From: Antitrichia curtipendula
Taxonomy: Eukaryota; Streptophyta; Bryopsida; Hypnales; Leucodontaceae
Reading direction: 5' to 3'
Length of the DNA stretch: 64,000 nucleotides
Assembly: GCA_951230915.1 (NCBI GenBank)
Contig: OX579634.1
Location: 48,869,570-48,933,569, forward strand
The number at the start of each line of letters is the position of its first letter. Positions within the stretch are counted from its first letter, which is position 1. The translations under genes and the position numbers were made by a program. Below, piece after piece: positions 14,501-26,500 of the stretch. Below the pieces are notes generated by a model. The model did not search any database. It saw only the letters and a program-made list of their open reading frames with translations, and was not told the DNA's origin.

Positions 14501-16516
14501 GAAGCGTCACATGATTCAACATCGTAATGTTAAACTAGTGCACTCGATTAACGTCCATAAATAGAGCAAGAATTGGTTGAGTCATGATTTGTAAAAATTT
14601 AGTCGCATTTACGATTTAAAATCTCATGGGGACGCACCAATTTTTGCTTTGCAGTAACAAAGCTAACTGGTGGAGGTTCATTCGGAGAATCATCGTCAGT
14701 GCTTATCTCGTCCTTAGTGGCTTCCCTGGACGACTTCTTGAACTTCTCAGGCTTCCTCTTAGCTCCGTACGGATTGCTTGGTCTTTTGCGGTTAAAACTG
14801 TAAGGATTAATCTTTTCTTCCGGTTCAGGAGAGGGTGAACGATCATTGTCTTTGATTTCTGTCGTCAGCCGGCTGTATGGTCCAGCTGTAGGAAAGGTAG
14901 CCGCAGTATAGTTTGATTTTGGAGCAGGCTCTGGTAAACGGACATCTGCAACACATATGATAGAGATATTTAAGTGCAAGTTCGCCACAAGCTGTACATG
15001 CTAACAATACTGCGAGTTTCATCATTAATTATCCAGGAGGTACTTATCCTGAAAAAGTATGGGTGTACGAAGTCAAAATTCCTTGCATATGTTACCAAGA
15101 ATAAGCAGAAGATTAAGTAAAAAAGGGAATAACCAATATAACACTAAGCTAAAGAATAAAGGTACCAAGTGATTAGCCCAAATGAGATTGCCATCCTACC
15201 TTCCACGGAAGGGGCAGTTTCGATACCCTTTTGTTGCCCATGAGTATAGAGAGATGTGAGCCTAGACTGCATCAATCCTTTACTGGACCTTAAAACGTCA
15301 GCCTCTTCTTTCCTTTCACAATATCCAGCCTGATACGATCCTCCCATTGTTGGAGTTTTCACCTCAGACACAAGAGAGTTCGGTATGTCCTTTGTGCTGC
15401 ACTGCGCCTGCCAACGTCACCAAATGTCGCACATGAAATATTTTGCCGGTGAATGTGCTCTAAATTTTTACGTAGATTATGAAACCATGTAACTCGGAAA
15501 CTAGCAAACAGCATTTGGAATAAGCTACAGAAGTTGAAGAAGCACAAAAGTTCAAGGTGTACGTCTGAGAAAGATGAAAAAATCAAGAACTTACTGTAAT
15601 GCCCTCAGGCCTTGATCTCTGCACAAAGGCTCGATAAAATTTTGCGTTCTTGATTTTCTCGATATCAACAGCTTTACCCTGCCGAAACTTGAATCCAGGA
15701 GAAGCATGTGCTTGTTCCAATGCTACCCTGTCGGAGTACCAAAACAACCGAAATTCGGTAAGATTGCAGAAACGAAACAACTCTACTAGAAGCAAAGACT
15801 ATGAAGTGCCCATCCCTAAAAAGGATAGTATGCCCTGTTCAATTACAAAACGCAGCGGGCCAGAAGGATCAGGTGATTGCCTCTAGAAAACCTTAACGTC
15901 GTACATTAGGAAATAATTATTAGAGATGTAACGAACCCTTGTTATATCGACCTCTACAGGCAGGAACTTGAAGCTCATATTAAGAAACTACCGAGCACTA
16001 TCCACTAGCAATCGAGAAGTGCAGATTGACAACTCCACACTCTCTGGTAATCAATGCAGTTATGGTAAATGAGCGTAAAAACTAGAGTTAAGACCAGATA
16101 GTTTGATTCCGAAACGTGCTTATGGATGTACCCTCGAATTCAATTTATCATCGTCCTTCACTACGGTAAAAACCAGGCACTAAGTTTAATCGTCTAACAC
16201 ATATCTAACTGGCTTGTGCAATGCCGCAAATTCAAATAACACACCTGTCAACTTGTGTTTCCAGGTTGGCAGCTCCAATCTTTTCCAGCACCTGCTTCTT
16301 AATCGGCTCAATATATGTTACATCCTCGGCTGTTTCACATTCACTCTCCAAGAATCCGAGCAATCGAAGACCAAGGCCTAGGGCAGTCTCTGCGTCCCCT
16401 CTACTAAAGGCTGCATCTACACCGAAAAGAAGCGAATGCAACCTGTGAATCTTCTGCTGCACTCTTCCCTTGGTGAGATCAACAACCACAGCGGTCTCCT
16501 CTTGTGTTTTCCCCAT
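11522..16516 (-). CDS. FIGL1: FIGL1, fidgetin-like 1 AAA ATPase (14 coding exons)
   Basis: FIGL1 is a meiotic-clade AAA ATPase that restrains RAD51/DMC1 filaments and limits crossovers, with roles in DNA repair. Coding exons, in order: 16516-16245, 15727-15595, 15407-15200, 14945-14638, 14346-14090, 13787-13660, 13500-13382, 13255-13163, 12971-12870, 12732-12630, 12393-12310, 12200-12105, 11945-11818, 11623-11522. Every intron is GT-AG and the 2133 bp close in frame (710 aa). Residues 1-90 hold the conserved SLLFGVD and LRLLGFLES motifs; FVTA at 300-303 fits the FxxA RAD51-contact motif. The AAA core has WDDIAGLEHAK, Walker A GPPGTGKT (473-480), Walker B VIFIDEID (528-535), [16 protein letters not shown], and the C-terminal VPS4-like tail ending [10 protein letters not shown]. 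Length is slightly above the usual plant size. The start is the first ATG in frame; an upstream in-frame GTG was ignored. Family assignment is firm; splice sites are read by eye. Confidence 0.93.
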
Positions 16517-17477
16517 TTCTTGGTTCACAGCTCAAGCTCAACACTAATTTCATCCATGCTTCCCTATTAACGTTTCACGTCGTTTCCCTTCGCCCTAGTA
16601 AGTAGACAAGCATGTCGTTGCTCCTAAAAACGAAGCACCTGAGGTGACTGTCGTTGTCCCTCCGTCCAATTCCCGCATCCTGCACACCGAACAGCATGAG
16701 ATCCAAGTCTAGAAATAGAAAACCTGCTCATTCAATTTCGCATCATGTGTTCGGGGACTGATGGATACAAAGCCAAGCGTCGCAGTGAGAAACGATCATT
16801 TGAACAAACATTTTAAGACGTGACACTTAAGAGATCGGGAAGAGATTACACTACACTGCACAAACGCTCATCAAGACTCTACTTCTAAGACATGAACACG
16901 CACAACCAAAACAAAAAAGTCTCAAGCACCACAGAGTCACGCCAATCGAGCATTTAACAGATACGGAGTAGAAAACACCGTGAGCCTAACAACAGAACCT
17001 CGTCGTCTCTAAATACTCACTGCACCGCAACTAAACACTCGCAAAACCAAAAAATTGCTTACTGGACAATCAAACAAACCCTAACGACGACACGAACTGA
17101 AATGATTCAAATTCAAATTCCACAGGAACGAAAGCGCAATCGAAATGGACCTTCCACAAACGGAAAGCGGTGGAGTGTCGGTGCGCGCGAGATGGAGGAC
17201 AAGAGAGACGGAAAGTCAAATGCCGGGGTAGTCAGTAGCATACATTTGAATGCCGTGGGACAGGGGAGATTGCTTGCTGGTGACGAGCGGACGAGCGAAG
17301 TGAACTGGAGTGGAGGACAGAGTGAAGAATGGCGCGAAGGAGAGAGACGCGCCGCGGTTTTCCCTATACCCGGTGGTCGGATGATATGACCGTGGTTGGG
17401 ACCCTCGAATCCTCGCGGGTGCCCGTGCTCGAGCGACCCGGTCCGGCCTAGAGTGCCGTTCCCATTGGAGATGAACA
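16517..17477 (-). promoter_or_regulatory. FIGL1 5' leader and promoter region
   Basis: This stretch lies directly upstream of the FIGL1 start. About 17100-17470 is distinctly GC-rich with CG dinucleotides, unlike the AT-rich DNA beyond 17480, which fits a broad TATA-less housekeeping promoter. Overlapping open frames of 95-131 codons occur on both strands because of the high GC, but none resembles a protein. A 5'-untranslated intron cannot be excluded. The region ends abruptly at the TTAA element at 17478. Confidence 0.45.
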
Positions 17478-17678
17478 TTAACCCCTACATGCCCGAGGCA
17501 CCAAATTCTGGTGTTGACAATACTTTCAAGTTGGATAAAAATTGACCAAGTTAACATTTTTAGTTGTTTATTTTTTTTGGAATTTGTTTTCAAATCTATT
17601 TTTAGCATCAAAAATCTGATTTAAAAAATGAATGATCATAATTTTTCTATTCAAGATATTGTGCAAGGGTGTCCATTA

Positions 17679-18050
17679 GGGGTAGTCACGGCATATTCAC
17701 CGTGATGGTGAACAATGAACATTGAAGTGGTAGCGGCGTAGGGATGGCTTCCTATCGATGGAATATTCTTAGCGGAACATTGATTGTTCACTCCCAACAT
17801 CCACCTCCGGAGGTGGATGTTGGGAGTGAACAATCAATGTTCCGCTAAGATTATTCCTTTGTTCTCTTAACTTTCAATTACATCCATCCATCTCGCCATT
17901 ATCCATCCTCCATTGTTCATTCTCAACATTTGAACAAAAGGGTGGTCACGGCTTGTTCAATATTTGTCACTTCTCATTGGCCCCTCAAAGCACTTTCCAT
18001 TGTTCATTGTTCACAGCTCACACACCACTTGAACATGCCGTGACTACCCC
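17679..18050. mobile_element. MITE with GGGGTAGTCACGGCAT termini, nested
   Basis: The left end GGGGTAGTCACGGCAT and the right end ATGCCGTGACTACCCC are perfect inverted copies. TA flanks both sides (17677-17678, 18051-18052), so a Tc1/mariner-type TA duplication is likely; the superfamily is not certain. The related copy near 47829-47845 lacks this DNA and shows the empty site. A 98-bp near-perfect palindrome lies inside. A larger element at 32119-33027 has related ends (GGGATAGTCACACC). Confidence 0.82.
17760..17857. repeat. 98-bp near-perfect palindrome
   Basis: The inner 82 bp (17768-17849) are a perfect palindrome with no spacer, centred between 17808 and 17809 at CACCTCC|GGAGGTG. One mismatch extends it to 17760-17857. 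It lies inside the nested MITE and would extrude as a cruciform or fold into a perfect hairpin RNA. Confidence 0.93.
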
Positions 18051-18516
18051 TACTGTAAACCTTGATTTTCTAGTGTTGAGGGCTTTGGCGGGGAATGAAT
18101 TTCAAATACATTAGATCTTGAAGGAAATATCACATTAAAAATCCATTTTTTAAAAATTGTAGAGATTTTAAGAAGCCATAAATTGATTGGCCTTATACAT
18201 ATTATGTCCTTTAACCTCGTACTTTTTTGGTGACCAATATTTTAGATTTGACTTGTGAAAAGAGGATTGAAAGACCTTAAATCACTTTCACAGTTTTAAC
18301 ACTCTCATGACCAAACATTATAATCTTTCAATCCATAAGTGATATTGTTGTATTTTTTTTCCCATGTGATCTCTAACATATTTTGTTTGAACTTGTATAA
18401 TTAAAATTAAAATTAAAATCCAAAAAAATTTGATCAAATTATTAGAATGTTGACTTTTTATTCAATGTAGAACAAATTCTAAGAAGATCAAAAAAAACTT
18501 GGGCATTTAGGATTAA

Positions 18517-20537
18517 GGTAGGGTAGTCCATTGTTGTCCCTTTGGTTGTTGCATAGTACTATGTATATATGATATTTAGACTTATTGTAGTTACAAATTT
18601 TGATTTTGTAGAAGAAAAAGAAATAGGGGATATTTCACACATATTTTAGTCAATTCATTTTTGAAAAATAAAGATACATTAGAGGTAGTCAAAACAAAAT
18701 CATGTCACTTATCTTTGGATGCTAACATGGTTATCTTGATTCTCTAAATCACTACACCAAACCTTTAAGTTAAAGAGTTCCCCCCCTTTAGACAAACCTC
18801 TTAAAGGTTTGGGTAGGTTCCTATGATCTCAATTTTAGGCATATTTTTTTGAATTTTTTTCAAGATAAAAAAAATAATTAGCTTAGAAAAAAAATTATTT
18901 TTTTATTTCAATTGGTGCTTAGGAAAAAAAGTTATACCATCTTAACTAAAAAACAAGTAAAGGCAGACAACAAAAATAAATGAAAACAAAGAAATTGAAA
19001 TATTTTTTAAAACCAATTATTTCTCATAGATTATATTTCCTTTGTATAGAAAGATTTGATTCATTTCATTTGGATAATTGATGTGAAAGTTAAAGATAAT
19101 CTTGTTTTGGAACAATCTTTATAAATTTAGCTCAATTTTTACAAGTTCTCAAAAAAAAAAGTTCCACATGATTTAGTTTGCTTGCTAGAATAACCTCACT
19201 ATTGGGATTAGTGTGTTTCAATTCCATCTCAAAGCTCTAAACAATTTATTTTTTCCTTCTATGTCATACTTACTTCTACTTAACAATTTTTTAATAAATG
19301 AAAATCTTGTTTTTCTATTGGAGTTTATTTTCCTAGACTCTCGTTTCAATTTTCTAAAATTAAAAAATTAAAATAATGCAACAATTTAAAGTTAAAAGGA
19401 TTCAATTTCTTATAGCCTAGTTTGTCAAGGGGGCCAAAAGGGATGTCTTCTTCAATTTCAATGCAAATATCTTGCAATGTATACAATCAAGGTTTTTGAA
19501 ATTTGTTCCACATTTTCATACTATTATTTTAAAAGATCCTACAATTAGACTTGTAGTTAAATATGCACAAATGTATTTTTAAAGTTTTTTTTTTTATCTT
19601 TGTACTAGAAATGAAAAATTTGAATGTTTTTTGATGAAAAAGGGCCTTGGGACTTTAGGATTTAATCCATCTTCTGATATAAAAAATAAGATTGAACAAA
19701 GTAGAGTATAAAACTCAATATGACTTCTTTTCATTTGAGTTTTGAAACCATATGAGCCTCCATCGACATGATGTCAAGCCTTTGATACAAGATTTTAATA
19801 TCATCTGCGGCAAACAAATTCAATGAACTCTCTCAAAACAAACTGAATGAAAAAACACAATCTTTTTTCCGATGTCATTCATAAAGAATCAATGAGAAAT
19901 CATATGATAATTTTTTTTAAACAAAACTTAGAAATGACTTTCTAAACTTTGATAGGTGAACATGCAATGGAGTGTACAGTCTGAAGGCCTTCAATTGACG
20001 GGTAGAGCAGATTTTAAAATAATGTGTGCAGCACCAAAAGCGTTGAAACTGTGAAAACGAAGTGTAACAAATTTACTCTTTCCTTTAGTTTTCAAATCCC
20101 CAACAACGGTGACATACACAATTAAACAATACAAAGTGTGAGTTTGAAAGTTTACATTAATAGAAATTTTATAAGAATGATCAGAAAAAGTAATAAAAAA
20201 ATACCAAAGGTTAACATGAAATTGTAGCATGCAACGTACTTCACAATCTTAGAAAACTCAATAAAAAAAACGATCACAATTTGAAATTAAACAAACAACA
20301 ATGCACTAGCAACATGATACCCAAATTCTGTAACTGTTTTTTAAAATTTTCTACAGTTTCTAACTAAAAGCTATACTTTGTTACAACAGGTTCAACAAAA
20401 CCAAACAACCCTTCACTCTGCTGGTGTGTCACAGTAGTTGGTGACATAATTGCATATCTAAAATGATGTGCAACAATCAAAAAGTGGCCGGGAATTCACA
20501 CACCCGCAGTGGAAAAAGAATTCTATTGCATGCCTTG
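18517..20537. other. AT-rich DNA with a decayed reversed TTAA-family copy
   Basis: From about 18825 to 19661 the sequence is the reverse complement of the CCCCTRAAGTCCC subfamily: it ends GGCCTTGGGACTTTAGGA followed by (T)TTAA at 19662-19665 and contains the inverted CATTTGGATAATTG / TTGATTCATTTCATTTGG block. The opposite end is too decayed to place. The remainder up to 20537 holds no gene and includes the 3' flank of the AFG1-like gene. Confidence 0.5.
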
Positions 20538-23500
20538 TTAAACCGCTTGCACTTGAAGACCATAACGTAGAAAATAATCACGAAACTCCGTCCAAACTAC
20601 AATCCCATCACTATTGGCATCTAACTTCTTGTACATATCATCCACCAATTCCTGCATTGACGCATTGTGGTTTTGTTACATAACAATGTTTAACAACACA
20701 AACTGAAGAAGTGAATCGAATTGAATTTGTAGCAGAATCCACGATTACAGTTCCAAAAACTCAAATTACATACCGATGGCACGTATCTGTGGCCTGATTT
20801 GATTTCAGTGAGATCCTCCATCATCAATAGAAGTTCATCCTTACTCAGTTTCTGGTCTGAATCTACGTTGTAACGGTCCCATACCCTTCACACCCAACAC
20901 TAGTGACAGATTAGAAGCTGTTTCAAGTACGCATACTGTTTAAACATAATGCAAAGTTTCGCCATTGTGGCATGTTTCGATTGGTTAAGGAGAGGCAGAT
21001 TAAGACTGATAATGCTCACTACTTGCTTGTGCAAATTTTCAACAAGGCGGGTATGAATCACTACTTGCTTGTGCAAATTTTCAACAAGGCGGGTATGAAG
21101 TAGAAATTTCATTGGTCTGCCAGTGAGAGAGAAATCTCTACTACTACCAACCGGTGGTTTCACTGCCACCGCTGGTTTGCAAGTGCTGTGCTTGTAGACC
21201 TTCGATTTTATTTGATAGTAGGTAAGGTGAACGACTTTTCTGTTACAAATACTTGCCTTCACATGGCTCCAATTCTACAGATGCAGGGTGTGAACTCACC
21301 TTCTTAAATCGCCTTCTTGTAGCGTTGAGCTCTCAAGGTGGCAGATGAAGGCCTTGCCAGGATCAGCCCATGCACTAGAGAGGTAATCACTAGTCTGCAT
21401 ATGGTTCAACCTCGACACGGTTCGTGCAAACGCAAACTCCTCATCGCTCTCCACGTATTTTGACCCTGTTGAGGGGAAGCCGGCGTCACCTTTTCCTTTC
21501 ACTGCAGAATCCTCTGCCCTGCCATAACATGCCCTCTTCAAACTCTAGGCCTCTATAAACTAGAGATTATCATTTCACGTACACCGACCCTCCCATTCAC
21601 CTAATATAGAACGAAGAGGAGTTAGGCGAATGGGGGTGGAAAGTTAGAGTATTTGGCACCAGTTGGTACAGTGATAGATGAAGGCAACAAACAATCCGGA
21701 GAACAGAAATCAGAATTAAATATGAAATTTAACTGATTACAGCTTTACCTGGGTTGATATAAACCGCTAGGATCAGTTTCTGCGCTTATAATCACTTTCA
21801 CTTTCTACAAGGACAAGATCCAGTAGTGAGATCCTTACCCCTACTACATTTGTTTGAAGACAATTTCCTGATGAATTAGACTGAAAATAAATTGTCTTTC
21901 CCGTGTATGCATAAAAGCTTCGTAATTTATTTAATTGTGAAGATTGTGGAGCTTAGCAGAGGGTGGTTTACTGGTTTTAGCCCCCCGTTTTAGTACGATA
22001 GCCTGGCTAAAATCAGTTTTCAGACTAGTGTTTAACCCCTCCGGCTGCTTAATCCAGGGCTAATCTTGATCTTAGGCCTTTTATGTTCTTTACGGAAAGA
22101 AAAGTTCGAATGAAATTTATTCAAGAAAACAAGGCTTGAGCATTTGCAGTTTTTAATCAGATCAGAGTAAACAAGAACTAAGGAAAGACAAGTCCTTTTT
22201 CATATGCTGCTCGAGTCGTAACATGCACTAGGATATGAAAATGACTTGAATAGGACCGACAGACTTTTAGAAGTTCAGTAAATGTACCTGCTCGTAGAAA
22301 ACATCCACCAGAGTGATGAACCTCCTTGCCTGCAACAATAAATTCCAGGTTATAATCTACAGTTTAGTCGGGGTATAGCAAAATGGCAGAGTTGTTCACA
22401 AGAAACTCACTGCATGATGATACAGATAATAAAATAAAATTAGATTTTACGGGGCATGCATGACGAGGGTGGCATTGTCTGCTAGGTCTTTCAGTTAACC
22501 TTTCGAATTATCAGAAAACTATGGCGACCTGATAACCTTTTGTACCATGATAACCATGATTACCATTTGAACAAAAATTGTAGAATTTTTATCATGACAA
22601 TTAGTACTACCTGAAAATCTTGACACTACCGTAGTAAAAAGGCATTTGACTGTTTCAAACTTCTGCGGCAGATTGTCCAGGAGGATTACTGGGGTTCATG
22701 TCTTCAAAGTCTCCGAGAAATAGAAGGAAAAGTGGCGGACTCGGGAAAGAAGCTACTGGAGTATGAAGTGGTTGATGCGTACGAGCTCGGAGTGGATCCT
22801 AGTCAGACGTGGGATGCCTGATATGAAAATGGTGTGAAACGAGGACGCAATTGCAAGGTAGTCTGCTGCTCCCTTCGCGGTACCACAAAGCTCCTTGAAT
22901 GTAAATGCTGCTACACCTCCAGCCGCTTTCGGAACTGCCATTCATCACATGATACCTTCATGTTACGCAACACTCTTATCTAGGACCCTCTCTATACTGT
23001 TGAAGAAAAGTCCGGGTGTAGAATATTGCTGGAGTCCATGGATTCTGATGAGAGCTCTTAGTGCAATGAGACCTGCCTGACTATTTACAAGTAAAAGAGC
23101 AGTCCATAAGAGCATTCAGCATGACTCGATCAATATAGACAGGTCTAGAAGTTGATTTCTATAAACTGATACTGGCCACCAGCAGCTGGATTGATTACCT
23201 TCTATGGTGCGACTTCCTTCCTTCAAAATCGTGCGACCAACGGCGCGGTCCCCTGCGAGCTGCTTGAAGGCGAGCTCCATTTTCTTAGTTGAATTGTCAT
23301 CAAGTGGCGTGTGCCATACTTTGTTCAGAGCACTAGATGACCAACCATAATCTATTAGCGAGTCAAGCAACAGGAAGTAGCAATAATTCAAACTAAGAAA
23401 AGAGCATCAAGCTGTGATATGGCGCACTCGTACGGTAGCGAAACTGCACAAAACGGTATCCTGATTATCAAAGTCACCTGGAACCTTCTGGGCGAGCACC

Positions 23501-26500
23501 GATCAGACGATAATCAGCTGCTTGCGGACGAAAAGCAAAAACTTGACATCGACTCTTTATCAGATCAATGCATGGTAAAAATAACTCCCTTTGGATACCA
23601 TTCTTGTACAACTGCAAGCACAGACAAGATTGACAAATTCGATCCTTACAGATGAACGACGTAGGCATGATCACTAAGCTACTTATGCAGTTACTGCAGG
23701 GTTCAGCATTATTTTTAGGAACAGAGTCCATTCCTCATTATGGGAGAAAAGAGAGAGAACTCAGGAAATGTCAAAGTAGGATCCAAGTTTACAATTAGCT
23801 CTTAACATTCAAGAACGACGTGAAGCAGTGTAGTGAAGAGATGTTTGTTGGGGCTAATTCATCTCATAACATAGAAAAAACACTTTCGATTCGCGCCATT
23901 CCTCAAGCAGATTTCAACAGTAAGAAATAGTCATCCGGAGACAAACCTCAGTGGGTGCACGATTTGAAGACGCCACCATGATTCCTCCCCCTTTGAAAAG
24001 ATTCTCCAACAATCTTTTCAGAAGCACGGCATCAGCTATGTCAGTGACCTGACAGGAACAACCCATGCAACCAACTCCTCAAAACACAATGTTCTCTAAT
24101 TGACTACCATCATCATCAAAGCAATTCATTCATTTGTAAAATCTCTACACTTTCAGTGCCGGTAGTAAGACGCCTAGATGCCATTCCATTGGTATTCATA
24201 ATGTGTACATATCTCGCTTTGAAAATAAAACCAAATAAGAAATCAGAGGGACGCATCTCGCATGGAAACTATGCTAAGCAACAGTGTATACTAAGATTCA
24301 ATCGAGATCTACACGAAATGGCAATCAAAGCATAGGATATGTTACTCAGTAAAAATTTACTAGCAATTGAAACGAAAGATCTGGATACCAGAGTAGCGAT
24401 GGATTATGAAGGTGTTCGAGTCGTGCTCAACCTGAAATTCATCAAAGCAGAGTAACCAGCCTGTCTTCAAGACATCGGTGGCCAGTACTTCCACAACGTC
24501 AGCATCCTTGGGGTGCGAAGTTCGCATGTTGTGGAGTCTGGTCCATTATGTCAAATAGAACAATAGTTTCACAGTTAAGGCATACATACCCAAAATCGCC
24601 CCTAGCCCAATTGCAACCCCTACCATTGAGCCCAATTGCGCACTCTTGCATTCTAATGTAGTGAAAATTGTAAAGGACTGTATTATGACTTTTTCAATGT
24701 GGGATTGGGATTGAAAGGGTTGGAATTGGGTTGGAAAAGTCATGGTTTTATAACTTCAAGGAACACCCCCATGCGGTTTAGACACATGGCAAAAGGTTCA
24801 TTCATTAATATCTCACAATTTGGAGAGACGCTTTTGGATTACCATTGCAACCGAGTAGGGAGTCCAAAGAACCACATTCAAATCCAAAATGGACGAGACT
24901 AGGTCCCCTAGCTAAGGACAACAACGGTAAGCTATATGTTTTTTCTGTTTTGACCACCTACAATGTGTCCTTTTTTCAATGAAAATTGAGCTGACCAAAA
25001 TACATGTGAAAAAAACCTTTGATTTGCCATTCTATTGCAAAAAATAAAGTCTTGAATCCAATCCGTCTTTTAAGTACATGCAGAGACCACGATGGCTACC
25101 TTGTTGGCTGACCTCAAGAATGTATCAAAGAAACGATCGTGCATGACAGTTGTCCTTAAGGATGGTGTCACCATAGGTGAAAACAAATGGAAAATGATGT
25201 GAACTGCGTGTATCCTTTACAGTTTGTCAGTTTCTGAACAAAACATACAAAAGGTGGCGATAGGTGATCATAGTACAGTACATCCAGTTCTTGCCCTCTG
25301 CGTGTGGCATGGCAAGGGCAGGTGGCCTTGCCAAGCAAGTCCCTGGCAGAAATGGATACTAAGCAGCCTGATGCATGAGTCCCATGGCAGTCAAGCTAAA
25401 GACGTCCATGGGATCAACCTTCTACACTGACTGAATAGGGGTATTAAAGGGACCAAAAAATTAAAAGGGACTTGGTTGTTGTGGAAAACTGTAGATGTTT
25501 GAAAACATGATGTACAGCGTCCGGACACTTCAATAACTATTGATGTACAGGAATGGTAGATGTATTTATATAGTGTGCAACTTAATTTTCTGTGTCAATA
25601 AACACTTACATGGCGTGTGCAACCTTCACTTACTTACCTCTTGTGGATGTCAAGCATGAATTGGTGGAAATGAACTCTTCGCTTGCCTTGGATGGGACTA
25701 CAGTGAAAGAAAATATCCGCCACCAACGACTTTCCTGTGCCTACCCCTCCACAAATATAAACCCTGTACCACAATTTGAGCATACAAAGTTCAACACTAA
25801 CAATTAGAAAGAACGGTACACTGTAAGAAACCTGGTTTTCTTAGTGTCAAAGTTGACAAATAATTTTGGACATCCAATGTGTAACAACCCGTGTTTTTAT
25901 GCCAACAATGGCATCCAATGTAACATGATGGCTCCTAACCCTTATGAAGATGTTACATTGAACATCCATTGTTGACATAAAAACATGAGTTACTACACTG
26001 GATGTCATGAAAAAAATCCGTCAACTTTGACACGGGGTTCTTAGAGTGGTACACTTCAAAGCTCTACACTCTTCAGTACTAGTTTGTAAAAGATCAACTT
26101 AATTTCACGAAAATTACACCAAAAAAAATGCTGAGGGAATGATGGACAGGCAGGGAGTACTGACTGCAAGGTATGATTCAAAATAAAATAGAAAGAAACA
26201 ATGTAAATCACAATTGTCAGGAAGTACACATTAGGGTTAGGAGTCATCCATATGGACTACAGACAGGAGATAGGGTTTGATGCCTGTCGCCATCTTTTTC
26301 TACGGCTGACGTCAAAATCTCTGGTGCATTGACAGGACTATCGATCGTGCACCAGAGATTCAAATAAAAACTGCAAACAAGCCCTACTCAGTCAGGTCTT
26401 GTTAGCTCGGACGTACCCCTGGGGAGCCATCTTTGGTCGGCTCAATCCCACAGCTGAGAAAAGCTTGTTGCCGATGCCTGGTGTTGGTTGCTCATACGTT

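Larger units (their letters stand above)
17482..18512. mobile_element. TTAA-flanked element carrying a nested MITE
   Basis: The element starts CCCCTACATGCCC after TTAA (17478-17481) and ends GGGCATTTAGGA before TTAA (18513-18516), giving a 12-13 bp inverted repeat. About 370 bp belong to a later insertion (17679-18050), leaving about 660 bp of the original. A related, truncated copy without the insertion lies at about 47641-48125. No coding frame is seen. Confidence 0.78.

Noticed and set aside
17102..17611. Overlapping frames of 95-131 codons on both strands
   Set aside because: They arise from the GC-rich FIGL1 promoter, overlap each other and resemble no family; one runs across the TTAA element border.
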